46,619 bases of DNA from Nitrospirota bacterium (lineage in GTDB: Bacteria > Nitrospirota > Thermodesulfovibrionia > Thermodesulfovibrionales > JdFR-85), in the NCBI GenBank assembly GCA_013151495.1, contig JAADIE010000081.1, forward strand, positions 1-46,619, in the 5' to 3' direction. Shown piece by piece: positions 37,972 through 46,619 of the stretch (the first letter of the stretch is position 1; each line of letters begins with the position of its first letter). The position numbers and the translations under genes were made by a program. Below the pieces are notes generated by a model. That model was not told the origin of the DNA. It searched no databases and worked only from the letters and a program-made list of their open reading frames with translations.

Positions 37972-38991
37972 ATGTTAAAAAACCTTACATTTCCGGTTAC
38001 ACCTTCCGTTCTGATTGTTGATGACATACTGTCCAATTTGGAGTTGATTGAGGCAGTAGTTAAAGGGGAGGGTTACGAGGTTTTAAAGGCAATGAATGCC
38101 CGCGATGCCATTTCCCTGTTCGAGGAAAGGCAACCAGACATTGCAGTGCTTGATGTTATGATGCCCGAAATTGATGGCTTCCAGCTCTGTCAGATCCTTA
38201 AAGATATGGCAGGAAAGAGATACTTTCCCATAATCCTGCTTACTGCTTTAAATGACAAGGAAAGCCGCATAAGGGGTATTGAATGTGGTGCTGATGATTT
38301 TATATCCAAGCCTTTCGAGCCAAGGGCCTTTCTTGCAAAGCTCAAGTCACTACTTAGAATCAAATTCCTCTATGATGAACTTGATCATTCCGAAAATATA
38401 ATTCTTACCCTTGCTGTTGCCCTTGAGGCCAGAGACCCATACACCAGAGGACATTCCACAAGGGTTGGTGACCTTTCAAGGGAATTTGCCGAATATATTG
38501 GTCTGAGCAATTATGACCAGGATATGATAAGGAAGGCAGGGCTTTTACATGACATCGGAAAAATTGGTCTAAGTGAGACCCTTCTACTTAAACCATCAAG
38601 GCTTACAGAACAGGAGCATGATGTAATAAAGAGGCATCCTATTATTGGGGAGGAGATCTGTAAACCCCTTAACTCTCTGCAAATGATTCTACCTGCCATC
38701 AGGCACCATCACGAGAGATGGGATGGAAAGGGGTTTCCTGATGGGTTAAAAGGAGATGAGATTCCTCTTTATGCAAGGATTCTTTCAATTGTGGATTCCT
38801 TTGATGCAATGCTTTCTGAAAGACCCTATCGAAAGGGAAGGTCCTTTCGTGAGGTTCTGGAGATCTTCAAACGAGAAAGAGAGTATGGTCAGTGGGACCC
38901 TGTACTGGTAGGCAATTTTATCGAAATGCTTAATGTACTTGGTGAGGAATATATTGTTAACAACAGGATTGCCTATAAACTGGAGCGTTAA
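37972..38991 (+). CDS. HD-GYP response regulator (RpfG-like c-di-GMP phosphodiesterase)
   Basis: REC IVDD/VLDVMMPEIDGF/SKPFEP, HDIGKIGL, HHHERWDGKGFPDGL. Start moved from 37903 to 37972 because the promoter lies between. Confidence 0.9.
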   Translation: MLKNLTFPVTPSVLIVDDILSNLELIEAVVKGEGYEVLKAMNARDAISLFEERQPDIAVLDVMMPEIDGFQLCQILKDMAGKRYFPIILLTALNDKESRIRGIECGADDFISKPFEPRAFLAKLKSLLRIKFLYDELDHSENIILTLAVALEARDPYTRGHSTRVGDLSREFAEYIGLSNYDQDMIRKAGLLHDIGKIGLSETLLLKPSRLTEQEHDVIKRHPIIGEEICKPLNSLQMILPAIRHHHERWDGKGFPDGLKGDEIPLYARILSIVDSFDAMLSERPYRKGRSFREVLEIFKREREYGQWDPVLVGNFIEMLNVLGEEYIVNNRIAYKLER

Positions 38992-38994
38992 TAA

Positions 38995-41900
38995 ATGATC
39001 AAGATTGCCCTGGCTGGAGGGAATGTAGCAGGGGGAGCCTTAATTTCACTTCTTAGAACCGAGCCAAATGTAAAAGTAGTAGCCCTATATGAAGAAAAAG
39101 CCGATGCCCCTGCGGTTATGCTTGCCCGCAAATGGGGCATTCCTGTTTGTACAAGACTTGAAGAGCTATCTGAATATCGGCCATCACTGGTTATAAATGT
39201 AATTGAAGAAAATATAGAGGCAGAGCTTAAGAAGGCCCTTGGTGAGCAGATCGAGATTATCAATCCTGGAGCTGCTAAACTCCTCTGGGATTTTATTGAG
39301 CGCCAGAAAAAGGCACGGGTCGAGACAATAAAGACTATCCAGAATATGAATACCCTTATATCTCTGACCACTGAGGCCTCCAGAGGGATAGAGGCTCCTT
39401 TCCTTAAAAATGCACTCAAAAGAGCACTGGAGATTGCTGAGGCACCTGCTGGAAGCATTGTAACTTACAAAGATAACAAATTACAGCTTCAATGCGCAGT
39501 GGGGCTTAGTAAGAGATTTATTGAAAATACAAGCTGGGAGATGATCCCGGGTGGGCTTACAGAAAAGGTTGTTAAGGAGAAAAAGACTATAGAGATATAC
39601 GACACCCTGACCAGTGATTTCAACAACCCATCACTGATGATAGAAAATATCAGGGCAGTGCTTGCAATGCCCCTTGTAAGGGCAGACCAGTGTGTTGGCA
39701 TCCTGTTTGTGGATGACTTTAAGCCAAGAAGATTTTCAACAAGGCAAAAAACAGCCCTTACGCTTTTATGCAGGATAACCGCAAATACCATTTTCTGGCT
39801 TCACCAGGTTCAGGACATTATTACAGTACAGGCCAGTTTAGATGCTCTCATGGACAGTGTCAACGATCTTGTGTTGATTACTGATCTGGAGGGAATCATT
39901 ACAGACTGTAATAGCAGATTTCTGGATTACAACCTGAGTAAGGCTGATCTTGTAGGTAAATCAATTGCAGATGTGATCAGTACTGAAAGCAATGGATTTC
40001 TTAATGAGGTTATTAAGAAGAGATCGGTAGTACACGAGCTAAAAGTAAATCTGACTGAGGAACTAAGTAAAAGGGCGGAGATAGAGGAGTTGAAACTCAA
40101 TGCCTCTCCTGTTAAGGATAAGTCTGAAAAGGTTCACGGGTATATTTTTGTACTTGAGGATACAACAGAGCGGCTCAGGCTACTGAGTGAGCTTGAACAG
40201 GCGAAGGAGTCTCTGGAGTCCCTGAACCAGATGCTTGAGCAGAAGGTGGTGGAAAGAACTGAGGCCCTTGAAAGGATGAACAGAGAACTTGAAAAGGCCA
40301 ATCAACTAAAGAGCAGATTTATTGCTAATATGTCTCATGAGCTTCGTACCCCTCTGAACTCCATAATCGGTTTTTCTGATATCCTCCTTGAGGAGACCTT
40401 TGGCAGCCTCACGGATGAACAAAAACGTTATATAAGAAATATCCAGAACTCCGGAAAGCACCTCCTTGAACTAATAAACAATGTACTTGACCTTTCAAAG
40501 ATCGACTCCGGTAGATATGAGCTCCAGTATGAGACCTTTTTTGTGGATGAGGTAATTCATGAAGTGGTGGAGACAATGAAGCCTCTGGCAGAGTCCAAAT
40601 CCCTGTCAATTAACATAAATATAGATCCTGAGATAGACACCCTTACGGCAGACAGGGTAAAGATTAAACAGGTTCTTTATAATCTTATCTCCAATGCTAT
40701 AAAGTTTACTCCTGAAGGCGGTAGCATACTGATTACTGCCCAGAGGGAAAAGATAAATGATGAGGATGCCGTGAGATTTGCGGTTAAAGACACGGGTGTT
40801 GGTATTCCACCCGATGACATCGACAGGATTTTTGATGAGTTCGAGCAGATAGACACATCTCTTTCAAGGCAGTACGGAGGAGTGGGGCTTGGGCTTGCCC
40901 TTAGTAAAAGGCTGGTAGAGCTTCATGGTGGCAGGATCTCGGTAGAAAGTACCCTTGGTAAGGGGAGCACCTTTTATTTCAGCATACCAACAGCCAGAGA
41001 GGTACCAAAAGAGGAGCCTGTTGAGAGGCCAGAAGAGGTGCTCGAGGCTGTTAAGCTAAACTATCCATGGACCAAAAAAGAGGCCCCCTTAATACTGGTG
41101 GTTGAGGATGACCAGCCAACCATAGAGCTATTAACAATACACCTTACGCAGGCCGGGTATAAGGTGGCCCACGCCTTCAATGGCGAGGAGGCAATAGAGA
41201 AGGCCCGAACCCTGAAGCCCTTTGCCATCACCCTTGATGTGATGCTTCCAAAGAAAGACGGCTGGGAAGTACTGCAGGAGCTTAAAAGTGACGAGACAAC
41301 GGCAAACATTCCTGTTATTATACACTCCATAGTGGATAACAAGGATCTTGCCTTTGCCCTCGGTGCAACCGATTACATATTAAAACCACTGGATAAAGAT
41401 ATACTTATCGAGAAGCTAAATGAGCTTGCTGCCACAAAGGCAAAGAAGGGGCTGCCTGCAACAGTGCTTTTAATCGAGCCAAAAGAGGAGGAGGCCCAGA
41501 AACTAAAGGAGATCCTTCAGGACTCGGGCACAATAACCTATGTTGCCAAGGATTTGAAAAAGGGGATAGAGCTTGCCATTGCCATAAGGCCAAATCTGAT
41601 AATGGTGAGTGTCGATTCAGATGATACCGATGGTTTTGATGTCATACAGGAGCTGAAGGCCTCGCCTGCAACAAAGGATATCCCTATCTTTGTGCTTTCT
41701 GAAAGGGACCTTTCCGTTGAGGAGAGGCTTGACATGCTTGGTAAGATAGACAGGATTATGAAAAAGAGGGCCTTTGATACCAAAGAACTTATCGAGCATA
41801 TAAAAGAGCTTGAGATTATATACCCAAGAAGGGCCGGGCTTGTTGACGACCTTACAGGGCTTTTCAGCCATCGTTACTTCCATATCAGACTTGCCCAGGA

Positions 41901-42351
41901 AATAGAACGGGCAGAACGATATAAGTTGCCATTGATACTTGTGATGATAGATCTGGACCATTTTGGAAACTACATCGAAAAGGCCGGACAATACAATGCC
42001 AATATAGTACTTAAAAAGGTTGGAGATCTGCTAAAAAGAAATATCAGGGGCTCGGATATTGTTGTACGTTATGGAGGGGATTCCTTTGCAGTGGTACTTC
42101 CTAATACGGTACTGAATGCAGGCATTTCACTAAGCAACAGATTTAATGCTATTATAAAAAACTTCCCCTTTCCTCAGGAGGAGGTTCAGCCAAAGGGAAG
42201 AATTACTGCCAGTGCAGGACTGGCCTTTTATTCAGGGCAGTCTCCTGAGGAGTTGATACTCTGTGCAGAAAAGGCCCTTTCTTATGCAATAAGCAAAGGT
42301 GGCGATAGAGTTGAGGTATTCTCAAAGGAGATCGAAACATTCAAGATCTGA
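38995..42351 (+). CDS. Multidomain hybrid sensor kinase: Rossmann-like N-terminus, GAF, PAS, HisKA, HATPase, REC, pseudo-REC, degenerate GGDEF
   Basis: MIKIALAGGNVAGGALISLL; FIANMSHELRTPLNSIIGFSD; GVGLGLALSKRLVELHGG; LILVVEDD...LDVMLPKKDGWE; LLIEPKEEE...MVSVDSDDTDGFD; RGSDIVVRYGGDSF. Confidence 0.92.
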   Translation: MIKIALAGGNVAGGALISLLRTEPNVKVVALYEEKADAPAVMLARKWGIPVCTRLEELSEYRPSLVINVIEENIEAELKKALGEQIEIINPGAAKLLWDFIERQKKARVETIKTIQNMNTLISLTTEASRGIEAPFLKNALKRALEIAEAPAGSIVTYKDNKLQLQCAVGLSKRFIENTSWEMIPGGLTEKVVKEKKTIEIYDTLTSDFNNPSLMIENIRAVLAMPLVRADQCVGILFVDDFKPRRFSTRQKTALTLLCRITANTIFWLHQVQDIITVQASLDALMDSVNDLVLITDLEGIITDCNSRFLDYNLSKADLVGKSIADVISTESNGFLNEVIKKRSVVHELKVNLTEELSKRAEIEELKLNASPVKDKSEKVHGYIFVLEDTTERLRLLSELEQAKESLESLNQMLEQKVVERTEALERMNRELEKANQLKSRFIANMSHELRTPLNSIIGFSDILLEETFGSLTDEQKRYIRNIQNSGKHLLELINNVLDLSKIDSGRYELQYETFFVDEVIHEVVETMKPLAESKSLSININIDPEIDTLTADRVKIKQVLYNLISNAIKFTPEGGSILITAQREKINDEDAVRFAVKDTGVGIPPDDIDRIFDEFEQIDTSLSRQYGGVGLGLALSKRLVELHGGRISVESTLGKGSTFYFSIPTAREVPKEEPVERPEEVLEAVKLNYPWTKKEAPLILVVEDDQPTIELLTIHLTQAGYKVAHAFNGEEAIEKARTLKPFAITLDVMLPKKDGWEVLQELKSDETTANIPVIIHSIVDNKDLAFALGATDYILKPLDKDILIEKLNELAATKAKKGLPATVLLIEPKEEEAQKLKEILQDSGTITYVAKDLKKGIELAIAIRPNLIMVSVDSDDTDGFDVIQELKASPATKDIPIFVLSERDLSVEERLDMLGKIDRIMKKRAFDTKELIEHIKELEIIYPRRAGLVDDLTGLFSHRYFHIRLAQEIERAERYKLPLILVMIDLDHFGNYIEKAGQYNANIVLKKVGDLLKRNIRGSDIVVRYGGDSFAVVLPNTVLNAGISLSNRFNAIIKNFPFPQEEVQPKGRITASAGLAFYSGQSPEELILCAEKALSYAISKGGDRVEVFSKEIETFKI

Positions 42352-42829
42352 ACTGCTTTATGACTGTATTGAAACACCTGTTGGTCCGCTAAGCATAGTG
42401 TTTTATTATCCAGCCGGAAATACAACCAGGGCCTGTTTATTAAGGATAACCTTCTCACCAAGGGTTTCAGGTGCAAAAAAGACCCCTCTGCCAGAGTATA
42501 TCAAGAGGCAGTTCAGGGAGTATTTCAACGGCAATAGAAAGAGCTTTGATCTTTGTTATGAACTTAAAGGCAGCGAATTCGAAAAAGAGGTATGGGAGCT
42601 AACAGCATCCATACCCTATGGACAGACAAGAACCTATAAATGGATAGCTGAACAGTTAAAAAAGCCAGGTAGTGTCAGGGCAGTAGGGCAGGCCCTGAAG
42701 CGAAATGCCCTGCCCATTGTGGTTCCATGCCACAGGGTAATTATGTCGGATGGTGACATTGGTGGTTATTCGTCTGGCACGGAGATAAAGCGAAGACTGC
42801 TTGATTTAGAATACTACAGTAATCGATAG
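42299..42829 (+). CDS. Methylated-DNA-[protein]-cysteine S-methyltransferase
   Basis: VWELTASIPYGQTRTYKWIAEQL, VRAVGQALKRNALPIVVPCHRVI (active-site PCHRV). Start uncertain; overlaps the kinase 3' end. Confidence 0.92.
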   Translation: MAIELRYSQRRSKHSRSELLYDCIETPVGPLSIVFYYPAGNTTRACLLRITFSPRVSGAKKTPLPEYIKRQFREYFNGNRKSFDLCYELKGSEFEKEVWELTASIPYGQTRTYKWIAEQLKKPGSVRAVGQALKRNALPIVVPCHRVIMSDGDIGGYSSGTEIKRRLLDLEYYSNR

Positions 42830-42836
42830 CCCGGAG

Positions 42837-44633
42837 CTAAAGCTCCTCGTAAAGGACGGTTTTGTTTCTGCCTTCCTGTTTTGCCCTGTAAAGGGCCTGA
42901 TCAGCCCGCTCTATTAAGTCTTCACGAGTCCTTGCATCTTCAGGATAGGAGGCAATACCCAGACTTAATGTAACATTGATATCTGCTGTGTCGGTTTTAA
43001 CAGTAGTCTGTTCCACCTTTTTGCGCAGACGTTCGGCTATCTTTTTGGCCTCTCTTGCAGTTGATTTAAGGATTATCAAAGCAAATTCCTCACCACCGTA
43101 TCGTGCCGGGAAATCAATCTCTCTTACTGCCTTACGAATGATTTCGGCTATTTTTTTCAGGACAGCATCTCCGGCAGGATGCCCGTAAGTATCATTTACC
43201 TTTTTAAAATGATCGATATCAAGAAGTATCAGGGATACTGGTTCTGTGTAGCGGTCTGCCCTTTTAAGCTCTTCCTGTAAACGCTCCTGAAAGCGTCTGT
43301 GATTGTATAGCCCTGTTAGACCATCTGTAAAGGCCATCATCTTTATTTCTTCATGCAGCATTGCCTTTGATGCACTCTCAGAGGCCTGGTAAAGATAGAC
43401 CTCCAGCAGATGGCGCTGGATCTGGTTGAAGGCATCCCTTTTTGATGAAAAAACAGCCACCATGGCCTGTACCCTTTTTTCAATAATCAGTGGTACAACA
43501 AACATGCTCTTGGGATTTACTCCGTTAAGAGGTAGCGCCTTTTTCTTATACATGGCAAGATCTGAAAAATACAGGGGTTTTTTGTTACTCCTTATCAACT
43601 CAAGCAGGGTTTCTTTAAGCTTTTTAATACTGACTTTTTGCTCCTTGATGATCAGTTTGTCTGGTTTGTAGATCCTGTAGCTACTGTTTGTACGCCACAA
43701 AAGTACAGCGGAGCCCCCAGTAAGGGCCTCTGATGACTCCACTATCTTCTGAAGTATCTCATCCAGTTCTATTACCTCTGACAGGGATGAGCCATGTTCA
43801 TGGAGCATGGAGATTGCCTTGTATGAGAGCTTAATCTGAGAAAACATCCTCTGCCTGCCAAGACTTCTGGCAATCTCTTTTGCTATAAGATCCACTACCG
43901 ATTGATCCTTCTCGGTAAAGGCCCTGTAACGGATACTCTCTACACAGAGCACACCAAGGGGTATCTGATCGTCCACTACTGGTGAGGCAATCAGGCTTTT
44001 GATTCTCTCTCCACTGTAATAACCAGGGTTTTTGATTTCACCCTCTTCGGCCCAGATAAGAATGGATTTTTTCTGGAGAAGGACTTCATAAATTATTCCT
44101 TCATCCACAGGATTGCATTCCGTGTCTTTTGCTGAACAAAGACAGGTGAGTTCACCATCTCTGTAGACAAAAATATGAGCATTGTCGGCCACCGTTGCCA
44201 CCTGAGATAGTAACATCAATTCTTCAAGTTCCTCTTTGAGGCTCTTTTCTTCTGAATAAAAGGAGGAAAGAATAAGGTCTTCATCAAGGTGATGACTTGT
44301 CTCAGCAAGCTCCTTTGCCTGGCTTTTAAGTGATGAGAGCCTTTGGCTGAGTGACTCCAGTGATTCCTTATGTTGGTGGGTAATTCCCCAGATCACAATA
44401 GATGAAAAGATGCTATAAAGAATTATCCAGATAGAAGGATTACTAATTGACAGTGTGGTCAGGAGCTCTTTAAGGTGAACAAGGGGTTGAAATGCGATAA
44501 CCATTATCAGGGCCTTGAGCCCGATAAAATTAACACTTACTGCCATAACAGGAATATGTACATAGTGGATAATATCAAGCCTGGTTATCTGGTATAGGGC
44601 TTCAGCTATGCTCTGTAATATAAAAACAGGCAA
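42837..44633 (-). CDS. Membrane-anchored GAF-GGDEF diguanylate cyclase
   Basis: ARYGGEEFALI active site, REID I-site 5 residues upstream, DIDHFKKVNDTYGHPAGD. Hydrophobic reading frame continues upstream of the annotated TTG start. Confidence 0.9.
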   Translation of the reverse strand: MPVFILQSIAEALYQITRLDIIHYVHIPVMAVSVNFIGLKALIMVIAFQPLVHLKELLTTLSISNPSIWIILYSIFSSIVIWGITHQHKESLESLSQRLSSLKSQAKELAETSHHLDEDLILSSFYSEEKSLKEELEELMLLSQVATVADNAHIFVYRDGELTCLCSAKDTECNPVDEGIIYEVLLQKKSILIWAEEGEIKNPGYYSGERIKSLIASPVVDDQIPLGVLCVESIRYRAFTEKDQSVVDLIAKEIARSLGRQRMFSQIKLSYKAISMLHEHGSSLSEVIELDEILQKIVESSEALTGGSAVLLWRTNSSYRIYKPDKLIIKEQKVSIKKLKETLLELIRSNKKPLYFSDLAMYKKKALPLNGVNPKSMFVVPLIIEKRVQAMVAVFSSKRDAFNQIQRHLLEVYLYQASESASKAMLHEEIKMMAFTDGLTGLYNHRRFQERLQEELKRADRYTEPVSLILLDIDHFKKVNDTYGHPAGDAVLKKIAEIIRKAVREIDFPARYGGEEFALIILKSTAREAKKIAERLRKKVEQTTVKTDTADINVTLSLGIASYPEDARTREDLIERADQALYRAKQEGRNKTVLYEEL

Positions 44634-44794
44634 CCACGCATACAGGGCCTGCCAGCCCTTATGGTAGCAGTATCCTAAAAATACAGCTAATGCTGATGAG
44701 GTTAAAATTATGTACAGAGGGGTTTTCTGGGATATGCCTGAGTAAAGAACTCCACACTGAAGGGCTACTAACAGTACTGGCAGAAGGATATTGA

Positions 44795-45071
44795 TCAGAT
44801 GTCTCTTCCGCGCCTTTTTTCCTCCTCTTTAAAAAACTTCTTATAAAGGACCTCCCATTCTGGCGAGCCTTCAACCAGCTTCTTTGAGTAAGAACTGAGT
44901 TTTCGTCTTACCACCTCGTCTATCTCTTCGCCAAGCTTGAGTTCCTCTATTATACTGCGCCTGATCTGTTACTTTGCCCTCTTCCTCGTTAACCTTTATT
45001 AGATTGCGGTTTTTTAACTCCCTTAAAAGCACATGGCTCATGTGGGTGATCTTTTCGTCTGATAACATCAT
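44795..45071 (-). pseudogene. DUF507-family protein with a frameshift
   Basis: MMLSDEKITHMSHVLLRELKNRNLIKVNEEEGKVTDQ in one frame, then RSIIEELKLGEEIDEVVRRKLSSYSKKLVEGSPEWEVLYKKFFKEEEKRRGRDI-stop in another; shift near 44958-44963. Confidence 0.75.
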
Positions 45072-45349
45072 AGGATGAGATTCCTCTCTCTGACAAGCTT
45101 TTGTTTGGTAAGATCAAAAAGTCTTTTGTAGTCAAGCCTCTTGTTCTCAATTTCATCTTCAAACTGCTTGAGAATCTCTCTTACTTCGGCATTTAGCCTG
45201 TCTTCAACCATTAACTCATCAAGCAGTATCTCGGCTGTAATGTTTATAAGCTCCTCTTTGTCTATCTCAGAGGTGATATACTCCCTCTTCAGGAGGTCTT
45301 CAATAATCCTCCTTGCCATAGGTGGAACCCATGAACGAGGAATTCGCAT
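45068..45349 (-). CDS. DUF507-family protein
   Basis: 93 aa, ARRIIEDLLKREYI...DRLNAEVREILKQFEDEIENKRLDYKRLFDLTKQKLVRERNLIL; tandem with a second DUF507 copy. Confidence 0.75.
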   Translation of the reverse strand: MRIPRSWVPPMARRIIEDLLKREYITSEIDKEELINITAEILLDELMVEDRLNAEVREILKQFEDEIENKRLDYKRLFDLTKQKLVRERNLIL

Positions 45350-45351
45350 TG

Positions 45352-45573
45352 TTATCTTTCCATAAAAGGAAGCAGTGCTATGTTTCTTGCCCTCTTGATA
45401 GCAGTGGTCAGTTCACGCTGATGCCTGGCACAGGTGCCTGTCATCCTCCGTGGAAGAATTTTGCCCCTTTCGGTCATGTAACCTCTCAGGGTCTTATAGT
45501 CCTTGTAATCAATAAAAGGCACCTTTTCTGCACAGAACTTGCAGTATTTTCTTGTATGGAACCTTCTTACCAT
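45352..45573 (-). CDS. rpsR: 30S ribosomal protein S18
   Basis: [62 protein letters not shown]. Confidence 0.97.
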   Translation of the reverse strand: MVRRFHTRKYCKFCAEKVPFIDYKDYKTLRGYMTERGKILPRRMTGTCARHQRELTTAIKRARNIALLPFMER

Positions 45574-45610
45574 CCCTTAACTCCTTTCAAGATTTTTATA
45601 GCAAATTTTA

Positions 45611-46012
45611 TTAAAATGGTTCAAGTTCAGTTGTTTCATCCGGTGGTACAAGGTCGTCATCAGCGCCAAAGTCATCGGTTGTCTGCGGAGTATCTCTTCT
45701 TGGTAGAAACTTTATGGTGCTTGCAATGACTTCGAACTTGCTACGCTGCTGTCCCTCGTACTCCCACCTTCTTTCACGCAGTCTGCCTTCTACCAGAATC
45801 GGGCTGCCCTTTGAGAGATACTGCGTAGAGCTTTCTGCCTGCTTGCCAAAAACAACGGTGTCTATAAAAAGGGTCTCATCTTTAAACTCATCCCCCTGTT
45901 TGACCCTCGAGTTTACGGCTATTCTCATGTTGGCCACGGCAGTGCCTGCCGGCGTATAACGGAGTTCAGGATCCTTTGTAAGATTTCCTATGAGTATTAT
46001 CTTATTGAACAT
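45611..46012 (-). CDS. ssb: Single-stranded DNA-binding protein
   Basis: MFNKIILIGNLTKDPELRYTPAGTAVANMRIAVN, acidic C-terminus. Confidence 0.96.
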   Translation of the reverse strand: MFNKIILIGNLTKDPELRYTPAGTAVANMRIAVNSRVKQGDEFKDETLFIDTVVFGKQAESSTQYLSKGSPILVEGRLRERRWEYEGQQRSKFEVIASTIKFLPRRDTPQTTDDFGADDDLVPPDETTELEPF

Positions 46013-46372
46013 TTAAGCCTCTTGAGGTGTTGCCTCAGGGGTTTCCTCTGGCTTCTTCAGTTCATCAAAAAGCTGTTTTAGTTGCCTTTTGTCCATCCTG
46101 ATAAACATGAACTTGAATACAGGCTCAAATACTCTGTAAAAACGTTCAATCTTTTCAATTGCATCAGAAGGAGCCTTGAATGTATAAAGAATATAGTAAC
46201 CCTGAGTCCTTTTGTTCAGCTCATAGGCGAGTTTCCTACGCCCCCAGTTATCCTCTTTAAGAATCTCCCCTCCGTGTTTTTCAATGGTCCCCTTAATCTT
46301 TTGTGAGACCTCCTGGAGTTCTTCCTCACCAAGTGAGGGTTCAATAATAACAATATTCTCGTAGTAATTCAT
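46013..46372 (-). CDS. rpsF: 30S ribosomal protein S6
   Basis: MNYYENIVIIEPSLGEEE, WGRRKLAYELNKRTQGYYILYTF. Confidence 0.96.
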   Translation of the reverse strand: MNYYENIVIIEPSLGEEELQEVSQKIKGTIEKHGGEILKEDNWGRRKLAYELNKRTQGYYILYTFKAPSDAIEKIERFYRVFEPVFKFMFIRMDKRQLKQLFDELKKPEETPEATPQEA

Positions 46373-46462
46373 CTTTGTACCTCCTTTTGGATCTATAGCC
46401 CTCTTTAATTTAATTAAGAGAGCAAGGAGTTATTGTAATAATAACCCAGATTTAATCCATTA

Positions 46463-46492
46463 AGCATAACCTATCAGGGTGAGGTATGTCAA
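46463..46492 (-). promoter_or_regulatory. Putative sigma70 promoter of the rpsF operon
   Basis: Minus strand TTGACA-N18-TATGCT. Confidence 0.55.
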
Positions 46493-46619
46493 TATAATGT
46501 CGTTTTAATGACGTAGATAGGTATAGAGATATTTACCACTCTAAGAGAAAAACAATACACATAGAAGAAGGAAAGACAGGAGAACGGATAAGTACGGTTG
46601 AAACTTTAAGTAGGATAAC

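Noticed and set aside
44950-44970. Programmed ribosomal frameshift in DUF507
   Set aside because: No slippery heptamer or downstream structure is evident; an indel or assembly error is simpler.
1-46619. CRISPR arrays, transposases, integrases or phage genes
   Set aside because: No regularly spaced repeats, terminal inverted repeats or recombinase motifs were seen; the few repeats found are single operators or terminators.

Overview
This 46.6 kb bacterial chromosomal window is mostly dense housekeeping and energy-metabolism sequence. I saw no phage, transposon or CRISPR array. Main blocks in order: (1) an HDOD-like fragment at the left edge, an acyl-CoA synthetase, and tRNA-Gly(GCC) and tRNA-Cys(GCA); (2) a B12-binding radical SAM protein, then hypF-hypD converging on larB; (3) fabH-plsX-rpmF-yceD divergent from acylphosphatase-bioB; (4) ychF, tsaB, a TPR protein, a histidine kinase and mnmA; (5) a sigma54-dependent response regulator with a small two-CW cysteine protein; (6) a Cys-type formate dehydrogenase with sulfhydrogenase-like beta and gamma subunits, divergent from a full rnfCDGEAB operon; (7) panC, ispG, mltG and CIRCE-controlled groESL; (8) a signalling island with a zinc-ribbon receiver protein, rhomboid, HD-GYP regulator, 1118-aa hybrid kinase, MGMT and diguanylate cyclase; (9) rpsF-ssb-rpsR-DUF507. 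Strongest leads: a hybrid kinase with a Rossmann-like N-terminus and a catalytically degenerate GGDEF that keeps its I-site; a sigma54 module (regulator, palindrome, -24/-12 promoter, two-CW gene) next to an fdhA gene with its own -24/-12 promoter almost on the start codon; a symmetric bidirectional promoter at yceD/acyP; repeated promoter-to-ATG spacing that predicts leaderless mRNAs; and frameshifted genes near 18.6 kb and 44.96 kb. All calls come from reading the sequence by eye; no database search was run.
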